A stretch of DNA of 64,000 bases from Armatimonadota bacterium (GTDB lineage Bacteria > Armatimonadota > Zipacnadia > JAUWAU01). Under the pieces are notes generated by a model. It did not search any database. It was not told where the DNA came from and saw only the letters and a program-made list of their open reading frames with translations. The position numbers were made by a program, and so were the translations under genes. Numbering within the stretch: the stretch's first letter is position 1; the number at the start of each line of letters is the position of its first letter. Shown here piece by piece: positions 1 through 10,084 of this stretch. The stretch is taken from contig JAUWAU010000012.1 of the NCBI GenBank assembly GCA_030601885.1, positions 62,001 to 126,000 on the forward strand. The letters run 5' to 3'.

Positions 1-897
1 GTCGTCGTACCAGGCCACGCCGGAGCCCCGCAGCAACGTGCCGCACGAGAACCTCTGCCCACCGGGGGGAACCGCGAACTCGATGACGACCTTGCGCCAG
101 TCGAAGCTTCCCTCCCAGCCCATGGTCTGGTTGACCACTTGGGGCTTATCGCCATCCACGTGAACGTACCAGCCGGCCTTGCCCTCTACGCCCTCGGCCT
201 TGACCCAGGCGGTGAACCGGTACTTTTGGCCCTTCGCAACCGGTAGGTCGCCCTGCATGTAGTTGACCCAGCTTGGCTCTGCGCCCTCGTCCACCTCGCA
301 GCGAGCCGATCGCCCCCCGCCGTGGGAGACGTTGGCATCCGGCGACATGCGATGCTGATGATCGACGCCCCACGGCGTCCAGCCGGCGGGGACGTCGGCG
401 GCCGCCTGCTCAAAACCCGTGTTCGTTAGCGAGGCCTTCAGCCACTCGGGCGGGAGCCAGGCGTCCGGATTGCCGGCATACAGGAAGACCGTCGCTTCCT
501 GTGAGGGCCCGACCTCCGCGGGAATGGTTATCACGTCTCCGGCAGCCAGTGCCCCGTCTCGCTGGGGAATGCCGGCGGAGTCCTGCAGGTCGTAAAGCAA
601 TTCCGTCCCCCGCGCGGTTACGGCGCGCAGGCTCGCGACGGGTTTGCCGATCAGCTCCCCCGTGCCGTCGCGATGCTCTAGCCTGACCTGGACCGGTGTC
701 CCCTCGAGGCCCGCGTCGAGGATGTTCGTGATGAGCACCGGCACTCGCGCCGTCCAATAGCTACCGCCATCATAGCTGAGGGGGTGGTGCCATGGTACAG
801 ACGCGGCGTCGGCACTCGCCGCGTGGGGAGCCACAACACCGAAAGTCGCCATCGCCGACAGTACCGCCAATGGTCGCAGCCAACTCTTCACCCTCAT
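1..897 (-). CDS. Secreted protein with carbohydrate-binding-like domain, partial (runs off the left edge)
   Basis: Open minus-strand frame from ATG at 897 to the window edge; begins MRVKSWLRPLAVLSAMATFGVVAPHAASA (signal peptide), later SLTNTGFEQAAADVPAGWTPWGVD...RFTAWVKAEGVEG, typical of CBM-like beta-sandwich domains. Not in the ORF track because it has no stop in the window. Confidence 0.7.
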   Translation of the reverse strand, partial: MRVKSWLRPLAVLSAMATFGVVAPHAASADAASVPWHHPLSYDGGSYWTARVPVLITNILDAGLEGTPVQVRLEHRDGTGELIGKPVASLRAVTARGTELLYDLQDSAGIPQRDGALAAGDVITIPAEVGPSQEATVFLYAGNPDAWLPPEWLKASLTNTGFEQAAADVPAGWTPWGVDHQHRMSPDANVSHGGGRSARCEVDEGAEPSWVNYMQGDLPVAKGQKYRFTAWVKAEGVEGKAGWYVHVDGDKPQVVNQTMGWEGSFDWRKVVIEFAVPPGGQRFSCGTLLRGSGVAWYDD

Positions 898-1140
898 CCG
901 CTCCCTTCGTTTTCGTCCGGCTGGCAGTAGTATTGTGAGCGGCCGCGGTCGGCTCCTGCCTGAAAGGAACGCGAACTACAGAATCTATGCCCGTGGGACA
1001 TTCATCGGCATTTGATGGAGCGGCGCCGCGATCGGCAAGCGTCTCAAGATAGAGAGGTTTGCAGTGGGCTCAAGGGAAGACGTGGCAAGTCGATCAAAAC
1101 GGATCCAAGCTGTTCGCAGAGATGCGTCAAGGAGACCGCC

Positions 1141-1693
1141 ATGAGCTCGACGGCAGCACCAGTGCCCAATGTCGTCTTTATCATCTCGGATCATCATCGA
1201 TGGGACTACATGGGATGCGTGGGCGCGGACTTTGTGCGGACGCCGAATCTCGATGGGCTGGCGGCGTGCGGCACCGTGGTGAGCCAGACGTACTGCACGG
1301 CGCCCGTGTGCGTGCCGTCGCGCGTTGCGATAACGTCGGGACGTTACCCCATGAATACGGGATGCTTCTCCCTCTGGCTTCCGGCCGATCCGGCGATGCC
1401 GACGTTTCTGCATTCGCTCCGGGACCAAGGCATTCACACGGCCATGATCGGGAAGTTCCATCACCACGTGCTCGGAGCTAAGAGGGGCGCCGCACTTCGG
1501 GCCCGCATACGGCCGCCCGGTCAACATTCCGCCCGACAAGATCTCTTTGTACGATCTGTTGGAGGATCCGTATGAAGAGGACAACCTCGCCGACGACTCA
1601 GCGCACGCGGCCTTGCTGGCAGAGATGAAAGAGAAGCTGCTGCAGCGGATGATCCGAAACACGCAATCGGTCCCGCTGGTTCCGCAGGAGTGA
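1141..1693 (+). pseudogene. Type I sulfatase remnant with internal deletion and frame change
   Basis: N-terminal part MSSTAAPVPNVVFIISDHHRWDYMGC...CTAPVCVPSRVAITSGRYP (C-x-P-S-R sulfatase motif), then after about position 1480 the C-terminal part continues in another frame (GAPHFGPAYGRPVNIPPDKISLYDLLEDPYEEDNLADDSAH...VPQE*). The central catalytic region is missing. Confidence 0.75.
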
Positions 1694-1757
1694 CCATGCC
1701 AGCGCAGGTGTGTGTGGGACAGGCTGCCAGCCTGTCGTAGGAAGGACGGGACGGAGA

Positions 1758-2528
1758 ATGGTCAACAAGGAGAGAGGTGGGCGACTTCAAGGCAAGGTCG
1801 CCATCATCACCGGCGGTGCGTCGGGCATCGGTCGCGCGTCGGCTGAGCTGTTTGCGGCAGAGGGAGCGGCCGTGCTGATCGTGGACCGCGACGCAGCCGC
1901 CGGGCGTGAGGTACTCGACACGATCCGAAGCCGGCAGGGCACGGCGGAGCTCCTCAAGTTGGATGTGGCATCAGATGGTGCCGCCGAGGTGATGATGGAC
2001 CACGCCGCGCAGTGCCTGGGAACGCCGACGGTGCTCTTCAACAACGCCGGCGTCCACGGGCACGGGGCCACTCCCGAGGAACGATGGGACGATTGCATCG
2101 CGACGAACCTGACGGCCATGCACCGTGCGTGCCTTGCCGTGCTCCCGCACATGCGCGATGCCGGGGGCGGCGCCATCATCAACAACGCTTCGGTCTCCGG
2201 GCCGGTCGTGGGCTTTGCGTCTCCGCACTACGACGCGTCCAAGGGCGGCGTCGTGGGTCTGACTCGGCATCTCGCGAGTGAGTGGGGCGAATACGATGTT
2301 CGGGTGAACGCCATCTGCCCGGGCTTCATCATGACGCCGTTCATCGGGGAATCCTGGACACAGGAGCGACTGACGGCTCTCAGGCGTGACATCGCCCTGG
2401 GCCGCTTCGGCACAGCGGATGAGATGGCGCAGGTGGCCCTCTTTCTCGCCTCCGAGGAGTCGAGCTACGTCACCGGAGCCACCATCGTTGCCGACGGGGG
2501 TTGGACAATTCACTACCGCAAGTACTGA
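1758..2528 (+). CDS. SDR family oxidoreductase
   Basis: GKVAIITGGASGIGRASAELF Rossmann motif, NNAG, YDASKGG active site, C-terminal SSYVTGATIVADGGW. Confidence 0.9.
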   Translation: MVNKERGGRLQGKVAIITGGASGIGRASAELFAAEGAAVLIVDRDAAAGREVLDTIRSRQGTAELLKLDVASDGAAEVMMDHAAQCLGTPTVLFNNAGVHGHGATPEERWDDCIATNLTAMHRACLAVLPHMRDAGGGAIINNASVSGPVVGFASPHYDASKGGVVGLTRHLASEWGEYDVRVNAICPGFIMTPFIGESWTQERLTALRRDIALGRFGTADEMAQVALFLASEESSYVTGATIVADGGWTIHYRKY

Positions 2529-2668
2529 GACGGGCTGCAGCCCGCGCGCCTCAGCGGGGGTGCTCGCTTCCGGTGGTCAAGTATAGCGCGTCCAGCGCGG
2601 CGCGGCCGTCGAAGGATATCTGGCGGGGGCGTGGAAGCTCTCTGTCGCGCCTGGGCGGAGGTGTCTGC

Positions 2669-4177
2669 ATGAGCCTGATGGGCATCGATGTTGGCAGTAC
2701 CGGCACGAAGGCCGTCGTCTTCGACCTCGAGGGCAATCAGCTTGCGGCGAGCTACCGGGAGTACCCGGAGCTGCATCCGCGGCCCGGCTGGATCGAGCTG
2801 GAGCCGCAGCGCGTCTGGGACGCCGTGAGGGCGGTCATCGGCGAAGCGGCCGCCAAGGCCGGTGGCGATCCGGTGCAGGCGCTGAGCATCTCGGCGCTCG
2901 GCGAGTCGTTCACGTCCATAGACCAGGACGGCAACTATCTGCACAACACTATCACGTCACCGGACAATCGGTGCGTGAGCCAGGCTGAGAGCTGGCGAGA
3001 AAGGCTTGGCGAGCTGGCGGTATTCAGGATCACCGGCATGCCCCTGCATCCCAGCTTCACGCTGAACAAGATCATGTGGCTGCGGGACGAGATGCCCGAC
3101 GTGTACCGAAAGACGTGGAAGTGCCTCCTGTGGCCCGACATGATCTGGTACAAGCTGGGCTTGGAGCCGACCACCGACCACACGCTCGCGGGACGCACGA
3201 TGGCGTTCGACATCGTCAAGAAGCAGTGGTCGGAGACGATGCTCAGCGCCGCGGATGTGTCCCCGGAACTGTTTGCCACGGCCGTGGCCTCCGGCACCGT
3301 CCTCGGCGAGATCCCGGCGGCGGCGTGCGAGGAGCTGGGATTGCCCCGGGGCGTCGTCGCCGTCGCCAGCGGACACGATCAGCCCATGAATGCGCTCGGC
3401 GCCGGCGTAATCCGCGAAGGCATGGCTGTGGACGGGATGGGCACGGTGGAGTGCATCACGGTCGCCTTCGACGAGCCCGTGTTGAACGAGGGGATGCTGC
3501 GCAACAACTTCTGCTGCTATCCGCATGCGGCGCCCGACATGTACGCCTCGCTCGCGTTCACGTATTCCAGTGGCAGCGTGCTGCGATGGTACCGCGACAA
3601 CTTCGCCTCGGCGGAAATGGCGGAGGCGCAGCAGTCCGGCCAGGACGTCTATGACATAATCCTCAGCAACCTGCCGGACGAGCCGACGGGCGTCTTTCTC
3701 GTGCCGTATTTCGCCGGCTCCGGCACACCGTACCTTGACCCGCTCGCCAAAGGCGTTATCATCGGCCTGGATCTGAGCGTGGACAAGAAGCGCTTCGTCA
3801 AGGCCATCCTTGAGGGTATCTGCTACGAGCTGCACCTCAACGTCTCTCGGCTGGCCGAGGCGGGCATTGCCATAGACCGCCTCCGCGCCACCGGGGGGGG
3901 AAGCAAGAGCGCCTATTGGCTGCAACTGAAGGCGGACATCACGGGAAAAGAGGTAGTCACGCTCAACGTCACCGAGAGCGGATGCCAGGCAGGCGCCATG
4001 CTCGGCGGCGTGGCGACCGGAGCGTACGCATCGGTGGCCGAAGCCGTGGACGTGCTGGTGAAGGAGCGATCTTCCTTTTCCCCCGACCCGAAGCGGCACG
4101 CCCGGTACCAGGAGCTGTTCGCGACGTATCGCGACGTCTGGCCGCAGGTGCGCGATCTGGCCCGCCGGAGCGCGTAG
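2669..4177 (+). CDS. FGGY-family carbohydrate kinase (xylulokinase-like)
   Basis: MSLMGIDVGSTGTKAVVFDLEGN N-terminus; ATGGGSKSAYWLQLKADITGKEV C-terminal FGGY motif. Confidence 0.9.
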   Translation: MSLMGIDVGSTGTKAVVFDLEGNQLAASYREYPELHPRPGWIELEPQRVWDAVRAVIGEAAAKAGGDPVQALSISALGESFTSIDQDGNYLHNTITSPDNRCVSQAESWRERLGELAVFRITGMPLHPSFTLNKIMWLRDEMPDVYRKTWKCLLWPDMIWYKLGLEPTTDHTLAGRTMAFDIVKKQWSETMLSAADVSPELFATAVASGTVLGEIPAAACEELGLPRGVVAVASGHDQPMNALGAGVIREGMAVDGMGTVECITVAFDEPVLNEGMLRNNFCCYPHAAPDMYASLAFTYSSGSVLRWYRDNFASAEMAEAQQSGQDVYDIILSNLPDEPTGVFLVPYFAGSGTPYLDPLAKGVIIGLDLSVDKKRFVKAILEGICYELHLNVSRLAEAGIAIDRLRATGGGSKSAYWLQLKADITGKEVVTLNVTESGCQAGAMLGGVATGAYASVAEAVDVLVKERSSFSPDPKRHARYQELFATYRDVWPQVRDLARRSA

Positions 4178-4344
4178 CCTGTCACTGGAATACTGTGGCG
4201 CAGGCTGAGGGCGCACCGGTGGCAAGCTACCCGTGCCACCCGTAGATCGAGGGGACGACGGAGGGCGATACGGTTCCGCTGCCGAATTATACGCGTACGA
4301 AGACGCGGCGGCAGGGGGGCGACGGTACCACCAGAGAGGGACCA

Positions 4345-5220
4345 ATGGCGGACGTCGAAGAACGAGCTCAGATCCTCATCGAAGCGCTGCCATATATCCA
4401 GCAGTTCGCCGGCAGCACGATCGTGGTCAAGCATGGTGGGAGCGCCATGGTTGACCACGAGCTGCGACGGGCGGTGGCCAGGGATATCGTCATGATGCAC
4501 TTCGTCGGCATCCGACCCGTCGTAGTGCACGGTGGCGGGCCACGGATCTCGGCCATGATGGAGCGGCTGGGCATCCAGCCCGAATTCGTCCGAGGGCTGC
4601 GAGTGACCACGGAGCAGACCATGGAGGTCGCCCAGATGGTCCTCGTCGGCTCCATCAACAAGGAGATCGTCTCGCTCATCAACGCCGAGGGCGGCCAAGC
4701 CGTCGGCCTCAGCGGCAAGGACGCCAACCTCATTCGGACCAGGAAGATGGAGTCGGAGGCGGATTTGGGCTACGTAGGCGAAGTCGAGTCGATTGATGCC
4801 GGCGTGCTGGAGACCCTCGCAGCATCTGGCTACATTGCCGTCGTCTCGCCGGTTGGCGCAGGGCCCAAAGGCGAGAGCTTCAACATCAATGCCGACCACG
4901 CGGCGGCGGAGCTGGCGGTTGCAGTGGGCGCCGCCAAGCTCATCAACCTGACAGATGTGCCCGGCATTCTCGCCGATCCGGACGACGAAGAGTCGCTCAT
5001 CTCCACGCTCACTCTGGACGAGGCTCAAGGGCTGCTCGGAGGTGAAGACATCGGGGAGGGGATGATCCCCAAATTGGAGTCGGCCATAAGAGCCGTCGAG
5101 GGCGGCGTGCCCCGGGCGCACATCATCGACGGGCGTATCCCACATGCGTCGCTCATCGAGGTGTTCACCGATCGGGGCATCGGTACTATGATCTCGGCTG
5201 ACCCATCGACCGATGGTTGA
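4345..5220 (+). CDS. argB: Acetylglutamate kinase
   Basis: TIVVKHGGSAM, VVVHGGGPRIS, GLSGKDANLI, NINADHAAAELAVAVGAAKLINLTDVPG. Confidence 0.94.
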   Translation: MADVEERAQILIEALPYIQQFAGSTIVVKHGGSAMVDHELRRAVARDIVMMHFVGIRPVVVHGGGPRISAMMERLGIQPEFVRGLRVTTEQTMEVAQMVLVGSINKEIVSLINAEGGQAVGLSGKDANLIRTRKMESEADLGYVGEVESIDAGVLETLAASGYIAVVSPVGAGPKGESFNINADHAAAELAVAVGAAKLINLTDVPGILADPDDEESLISTLTLDEAQGLLGGEDIGEGMIPKLESAIRAVEGGVPRAHIIDGRIPHASLIEVFTDRGIGTMISADPSTDG

Positions 5221-5288
5221 TGGGTCATGTCCCGCGCTCCGCCATTAGCCGGGAAGGGAGGGCAACGGGAAAAGCGAGAGAAACTAGT

Positions 5289-5326
5289 GCCCGAGTCGAG
5301 CTCGGGCATTTCGGCTTGTCCTTTTT
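5289..5326 (+). terminator. Putative intrinsic terminator after argB
   Basis: GCCCGAG-TCGAG-CTCGGGC hairpin followed by ATTTCGGCTTGTCCTTTTT. Confidence 0.45.
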
Positions 5327-5454
5327 CCGCGCATGAGAAGGGAGAAAGGGCGAGGGAACAAGGGAAAGAAGGCGGTGGATGAGGCGCGCAGGCGAGTTCC
5401 GTCTTCTCTCTTTTCCCTGCTCCTTTTTCCTTGCATCCGAAGGAGGGAACATTC

Positions 5455-6489
5455 GTGCCGTACGAGTTAGGGGACTACAAATTCGATGTAAGCGAGTTCT
5501 TCACCGACAAATGCTTCGCCGCGCTTACCGATGTGCGCGTCAGCCGCCCGGACGCAGTGCGCCAGCACGCTGCCGCGCGCAAGCGGCGCGAGGCGCTCAC
5601 CAGGGACGGCAAGCTGGTGATTCTGGCCGCCGATCATCCCGGGCGAAACATCACCAAGAGCGGCGACGCCCCGCTCATCATGGGCAATCGGCAGGAGTAC
5701 CTGGGCCGCGTGCTGCGGGTGGTCGCCTCCGATGAGGTGGATGGCCTCATGGGCACGCCCGACGTCATCGAAGACGCTGTCGCGGCCGACATGCTGGTGC
5801 AGGAGGGCGGCGGGGTCAGCTTCCTGGATGGCAAGATACTCATGGGTTCGATGAACCGTGGCGGGCTTGCCGGCGCCTCATTCGAGATGGACGACAAGTA
5901 CACCAGCTTCTCAGCGCAGTCCATCGCCAACCTGAACATGGATGCCTCGAAGATCATGTTCCGGCTGGATCTGACAAGCGCAGACTCCGGCAACACGATC
6001 CACTACAGCTCGCAGGCCATAAATGAGTGCCACGAGCTCGGCATCACCGTCTTCGTCGAGCCGCTGCCGGTGGTGCATGAGGAGGGCAAGTACAATGTGC
6101 AAAAGGAGGCGGGGGAGCTGCTGAAGATTGCCGGGGTCGCCGCCGCCGTCGGGGGCAGCTCGCTCGGCACGTGGCTGAAGATGCCGTACTGCGACGGCTA
6201 CGAGCAGGTGGCCCGGGCAACCACGCTGCCGATTCTCATGCTCGGCGGCGAGTCGCTCGGCAACCCCACGCCCATCATTGAGGACTTCGCTAAGGGCATG
6301 GCCGCCGGGCCGAACGTGCGCGGCGCGCTCTGCGGGCGCAACATCCTCTTCCCCGGCGATGACGACCCGCGCGCCGTCGCCGCCGCCGTATCGGCCGTCG
6401 TGCACGACGGTGCCTCAGCGGACTCGGCCATTGACAAGCTGCAATCCGTCCGGGGCGTGGACATGGGTTTCCTGAGCAAGTGGATCTAG
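5455..6489 (+). CDS. Cgl0159-like (beta/alpha)8 aldolase-family protein
   Basis: GTG start after AAGGAGGG; VILAADHPGRNITKSGDAPLIMGNRQEYLGRVLR and FVEPLPVVHEEGKYNV, typical of the Cgl0159/class I aldolase-like family. Confidence 0.7.
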   Translation: MPYELGDYKFDVSEFFTDKCFAALTDVRVSRPDAVRQHAAARKRREALTRDGKLVILAADHPGRNITKSGDAPLIMGNRQEYLGRVLRVVASDEVDGLMGTPDVIEDAVAADMLVQEGGGVSFLDGKILMGSMNRGGLAGASFEMDDKYTSFSAQSIANLNMDASKIMFRLDLTSADSGNTIHYSSQAINECHELGITVFVEPLPVVHEEGKYNVQKEAGELLKIAGVAAAVGGSSLGTWLKMPYCDGYEQVARATTLPILMLGGESLGNPTPIIEDFAKGMAAGPNVRGALCGRNILFPGDDDPRAVAAAVSAVVHDGASADSAIDKLQSVRGVDMGFLSKWI

Positions 6490-6529
6490 CGCCGCTCGGG
6501 TCCATAGAGCCCACAGAGATCACCGAGAC

Positions 6530-6572
6530 AACGTCAGTAGGGGCGACCCACCGGGTCGCCCCTACTGACGTT
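6530..6572. repeat. Perfect 20-bp-arm hairpin repeat
   Basis: AACGTCAGTAGGGGCGACCC-ACC-GGGTCGCCCCTACTGACGTT. Confidence 0.8.
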
Positions 6573-6809
6573 GCGTGGATCGGTCTCGGCGAGAGCGAAG
6601 TTGCCGTCTTTGAGCGCGCCCGGGTTGACGACGGGCGGCCCACGTCGAGTTTGAGGCAGCACGAGTTTTCACTAAGGCGCTATGGCGGTGGGCCGATAAG
6701 GAAGACGCAGGGAGCCGGTTGTCAGTGGTCAGCGGCCGGTAGAACACGCTCGCCCGCGCCCGGCCTCTGCTGACCACTGAGCACCGACCACTGACCACTA
6801 CGGACAATC

Positions 6810-7826
6810 ATGGGCCATCGCATACTGCTCGTTGAAGATGACGCGCGGCTATCCGGCGTGCTTGCCGAATACCTGGGGAGCCAAGGCTACGAGTGTGTGG
6901 TGGCGCGCGACGCGGAGGAGGGGCTGCAGCAGGCTATGGCAAAGGCCCCCGCGGCGGCGATCGTGGATGTGGTGCTCCCGCAGGCGAGCGGCATCGATCT
7001 GCTGACGGCCCTTCGCGCACTGCACGCCGACATGCCCGTGCTGCTCATGACGGGGCATCCGGAGCTGGGTTCGGCTATTGAAGCGCTGCGGCTATCGGCG
7101 GAGGACTACCTGATCAAGCCCTTCCCTCCGAGCGAGCTGGGAGAGCGCCTGTCGCGCGCCCTCCGCAAGCGGCATCTCGTTGGCGAGGAGGCCCAGGCGG
7201 ACGCTGCCGAGGATGCCTCCTCTGGCCTGACGGCCGAGGGCTGGCGGGTGCTGGTGCAGTCGGTGGAGGCCATCTGCAACGCGCTCGAGGCAAAGGACTC
7301 GTACACCAACGGGCACTCGCAGCGCGTAGCGCGCCTGGCCCAACTTCTCGCCCTGGAGATGGGGCTGATGGGCCGGGAGATCGAGGCGATCCGCATCGCC
7401 GGCGCCCTGCACGACATCGGGAAGATCGGCGTGCCCGAAGAGGTGCTGAACAAGCCAGCGACGCTGACCCAAGGCGAGTGGAAACAGATCAGAGTGCACC
7501 CCCAGATCGGTTTCCGCATACTGCGGCCCCTCATCGGCCAGCCGGACGTCCTGGACCCGGTGCGCCATCACCACGAGCGCCTGGACGGACGGGGCTATCC
7601 CGACGGCCTGCCGGCCGATCAGATCGGCATCGGCAGCCGTATTATCGCCGTGGCGGATGGATACGACGGCATGACGTCGGCCCGAGCGTATCGGCCGCGG
7701 CGCGACTCATCATACGTGGCCGGCGAGCTGAATCGCTGTGCCGGGACGCAGTGGGACGTGGACGTGGTGGAGGCGCTCTTCCGGGCAGTTCCCGAACTGA
7801 CCAAGCGGCGGACGGCGATGGACTGA
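6810..7826 (+). CDS. Response regulator with HD-GYP phosphodiesterase output domain
   Basis: REC domain HRILLVEDDARLSGVLAEYL...IVDVVLPQASG; HD-GYP motifs HDIGKIGVPEEVL, HHERLDGRGYPDGL, RIIAVADGYDGMTSARAYRP. Confidence 0.94.
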   Translation: MGHRILLVEDDARLSGVLAEYLGSQGYECVVARDAEEGLQQAMAKAPAAAIVDVVLPQASGIDLLTALRALHADMPVLLMTGHPELGSAIEALRLSAEDYLIKPFPPSELGERLSRALRKRHLVGEEAQADAAEDASSGLTAEGWRVLVQSVEAICNALEAKDSYTNGHSQRVARLAQLLALEMGLMGREIEAIRIAGALHDIGKIGVPEEVLNKPATLTQGEWKQIRVHPQIGFRILRPLIGQPDVLDPVRHHHERLDGRGYPDGLPADQIGIGSRIIAVADGYDGMTSARAYRPRRDSSYVAGELNRCAGTQWDVDVVEALFRAVPELTKRRTAMD

Positions 7827-7913
7827 CAGTGCGTTGCTTTGCCGGGCGGGGGACGGTCGCCGATGCGCCATCCGCCTTCGCGACGGCGCGAGACCCCGCG
7901 TCACAATTTGACC

Positions 7914-8591
7914 ATGGAACGCATGAGCACCGGTGTGGCCAACCTGGACGAGCTGCTTGGCGGCGGCATACCCACTGGCGCGACGGTGCTGCTCGCTGGG
8001 CCGCCAGGCGCAGGCAAGAGTATTCTGGCGCAGCAGCTCCTGTTCCACTCGGCACGCTGCGGCGGCACTGCAGTGTACTTCGTCGCGCTCGGGGAGCCGC
8101 CAGCCAAGGCAATGCGACACTGCGAGACTTTGACCTTCTTCGACGTGGCCAGCGTGAACAAGTCCGTGCACTACAAGGACATCACGGCCATCCTCCGCGA
8201 GGGCGACCTGACGAAGCTGATGCTCGCCATCAAGACAATTATCGCCGATGTGGACGCGACGGCCATTGCCATAGACAGCATCAAAGCACTCTACGACCTC
8301 GGCGTCTCTCGCGGAACCGTGCGCCAGTTCGTCTACGACCTCTCGTTCAACGTGTCCCTGGGCGCGTGCACCGCCTTCCTGGTGCGCGAGACCGCGCCGG
8401 ATGCATGCCTGCCCGACGCGCCGGAGTTCAACATCGCTGACGGCGTCATCGTGCTCGGCTGGCGCACCGTCGAGAGTGGCGAGCCCGACCGGACGCTTCG
8501 CATCCTGAAGCTCCGGGGCAGCGACCACGCGCAGGGGACATACCGGATGCGTCTCACGGCGCGCGGGGTGGAGGTGGAGGCGCGCGCTTGA
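7914..8591 (+). CDS. KaiC/RadA-like single-domain ATPase
   Basis: STGVANLDELLGGGIPTGATVLLAGPPGAGKSILAQQLLF Walker A and KaiC-type N-terminus. Confidence 0.85.
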   Translation: MERMSTGVANLDELLGGGIPTGATVLLAGPPGAGKSILAQQLLFHSARCGGTAVYFVALGEPPAKAMRHCETLTFFDVASVNKSVHYKDITAILREGDLTKLMLAIKTIIADVDATAIAIDSIKALYDLGVSRGTVRQFVYDLSFNVSLGACTAFLVRETAPDACLPDAPEFNIADGVIVLGWRTVESGEPDRTLRILKLRGSDHAQGTYRMRLTARGVEVEARA

Positions 8592-8748
8592 AGGTCACTT
8601 TCGCGCGCGTGCGGGGGATCGGCGGCGGGCGCGGATATCCAGGGCATCGAGAGTGCCACTTTCCCCTTCACTCACAGATACTTATCGTGAATGTCCCCGG
8701 AATACCCGGCGGTTGCCCGGTGGGTGCGCGCCGCGCAAGTGGGTGGAG

Positions 8749-9933
8749 TCATTCAGCGGCTGCGTAGCTCTTCATGGCGGCTTCGACCCCGGCGCCGCTC
8801 TCCATCTCGTGGCCCTGCCGGCGCAGCGCATCCTCGAGGGCGGTCAGCACCAGCAGGACGTTGTTCTTTGTCGATGACTCCCCCATCAGCCCGATGCGCC
8901 ATATGCGGCCCTTGAGGTCCCCGAGCCCGGCGCCGATCTCGATGTTGTAATCCTGAAGCAGCGTCTGGCGCACTTGCAGCTCGTCGATCCCCTCCGGCAC
9001 GCACACGGCGTTCAGCATCCACAGCCGATGCCCCTCCTCCACCAGCATCGACAGCCCCATGGCCTCAAGGCCGGCCACCAGCGTCTCGTGGTTGCGGCGA
9101 TGGCGCTCGAAGCGCGCGTCGAGGCCCTCCTCGTGGATCAGCCGCAGCGCCTCGCGGAGCGCGTATATCATGCTGATGGGCGCCGTATGGTGGTAGAAGC
9201 GGTCCTGGCCCCAGTAGCGCCGCACCATGGTCAAGTCCAGATACCAGCTCTGCACCTTCTTCGTCCGCGCATTCAGGACGCTCACGGCCTTGTCGCTGAG
9301 GGAGATCGGCGCCAGTCCCGGCGGGCAGCTCAGGCACTTCTGCGTGGCGCTGTAGACGGCGTCAATGCCCCAGGCGTCCGCCTGGACGGGGAAGCCGCCG
9401 AGCGACGTCACCGTGTCCACCAGCAGCAGCGCGTTCCGATCCTGGGCCATTTGCGCCAGTTGCGACAGCGGCTGCAGCACGCCGGTGGATGTCTCAGCAT
9501 GCACGACGGCGATGAGCTTCGGTCGGGAGCTCTGCAGTGCCGTCGCCACCTGCTCGGGCTCCACTATGCTGCCCCATTCGGCGCGCACCGGGACGAGCCG
9601 GCCGCCAAGGCGCTCGACGATGTCGGCCATACGCTCGCCGAACACACCGTTGATGCACACGAGCGCCTCGTCGCCGGGCTCGAGGAGGTTGCAGAGGCAC
9701 GCCTCCATGCCCGCGCTGCCCGTGGCGGACATGGGGAACGTGAGGTCGTTCTCCGTCTGAAGGAGCTGCTGGAGCAGCTCCTTCGTCTCGTCCATGATCT
9801 CGAGGAAGGCCGGATCGAGATGGCCCACCAGCGGCGTGGCCATGGCGCGGAGCACGCGCGGGTGGACGTTGCTGGGGCCGGGGCCCATGAGGATGCGAGT
9901 CGGAGGGTTGAGATCTGTTGTGTTCGTTGGCAA
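8749..9933 (-). CDS. Class V aminotransferase (alanine-glyoxylate/serine-pyruvate aminotransferase-like)
   Basis: RILMGPGPSNVHPRVLRAMATPLVGHLDP; VDTVTSLGGFPVQADAWGIDAVYSATQKCLSCPPGLAPIS with PLP Lys. Confidence 0.93.
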   Translation of the reverse strand: MPTNTTDLNPPTRILMGPGPSNVHPRVLRAMATPLVGHLDPAFLEIMDETKELLQQLLQTENDLTFPMSATGSAGMEACLCNLLEPGDEALVCINGVFGERMADIVERLGGRLVPVRAEWGSIVEPEQVATALQSSRPKLIAVVHAETSTGVLQPLSQLAQMAQDRNALLLVDTVTSLGGFPVQADAWGIDAVYSATQKCLSCPPGLAPISLSDKAVSVLNARTKKVQSWYLDLTMVRRYWGQDRFYHHTAPISMIYALREALRLIHEEGLDARFERHRRNHETLVAGLEAMGLSMLVEEGHRLWMLNAVCVPEGIDELQVRQTLLQDYNIEIGAGLGDLKGRIWRIGLMGESSTKNNVLLVLTALEDALRRQGHEMESGAGVEAAMKSYAAAE

Positions 9934-9958
9934 GGGTGATCACCTCAACTAGAACTAG

Positions 9959-10082
9959 AACTAGGGACAGTCACCTATTTCCTGACAGAAGACGTCCTGC
10001 TGGCAATGCCTGGCGATCTCACATGATGCCAACTCCGGAAGCACGATGCCTGCCCTCCGGAAATAGGTGACTGTCCCTAGTT
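9959..10082. repeat. MITE/REP-like element with 24-bp perfect terminal inverted repeats
   Basis: AACTAGGGACAGTCACCTATTTCC at 9959-9982 and its exact reverse complement at 10059-10082; preceded by (AACTAG)x3. Confidence 0.8.
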
Positions 10083-10084
10083 TT

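Noticed and set aside
2957-4345. 462-aa ORF on the minus strand
   Set aside because: Antisense shadow of the FGGY kinase gene; Arg/His/Gly-rich translation with no motif; high-GC artefact.
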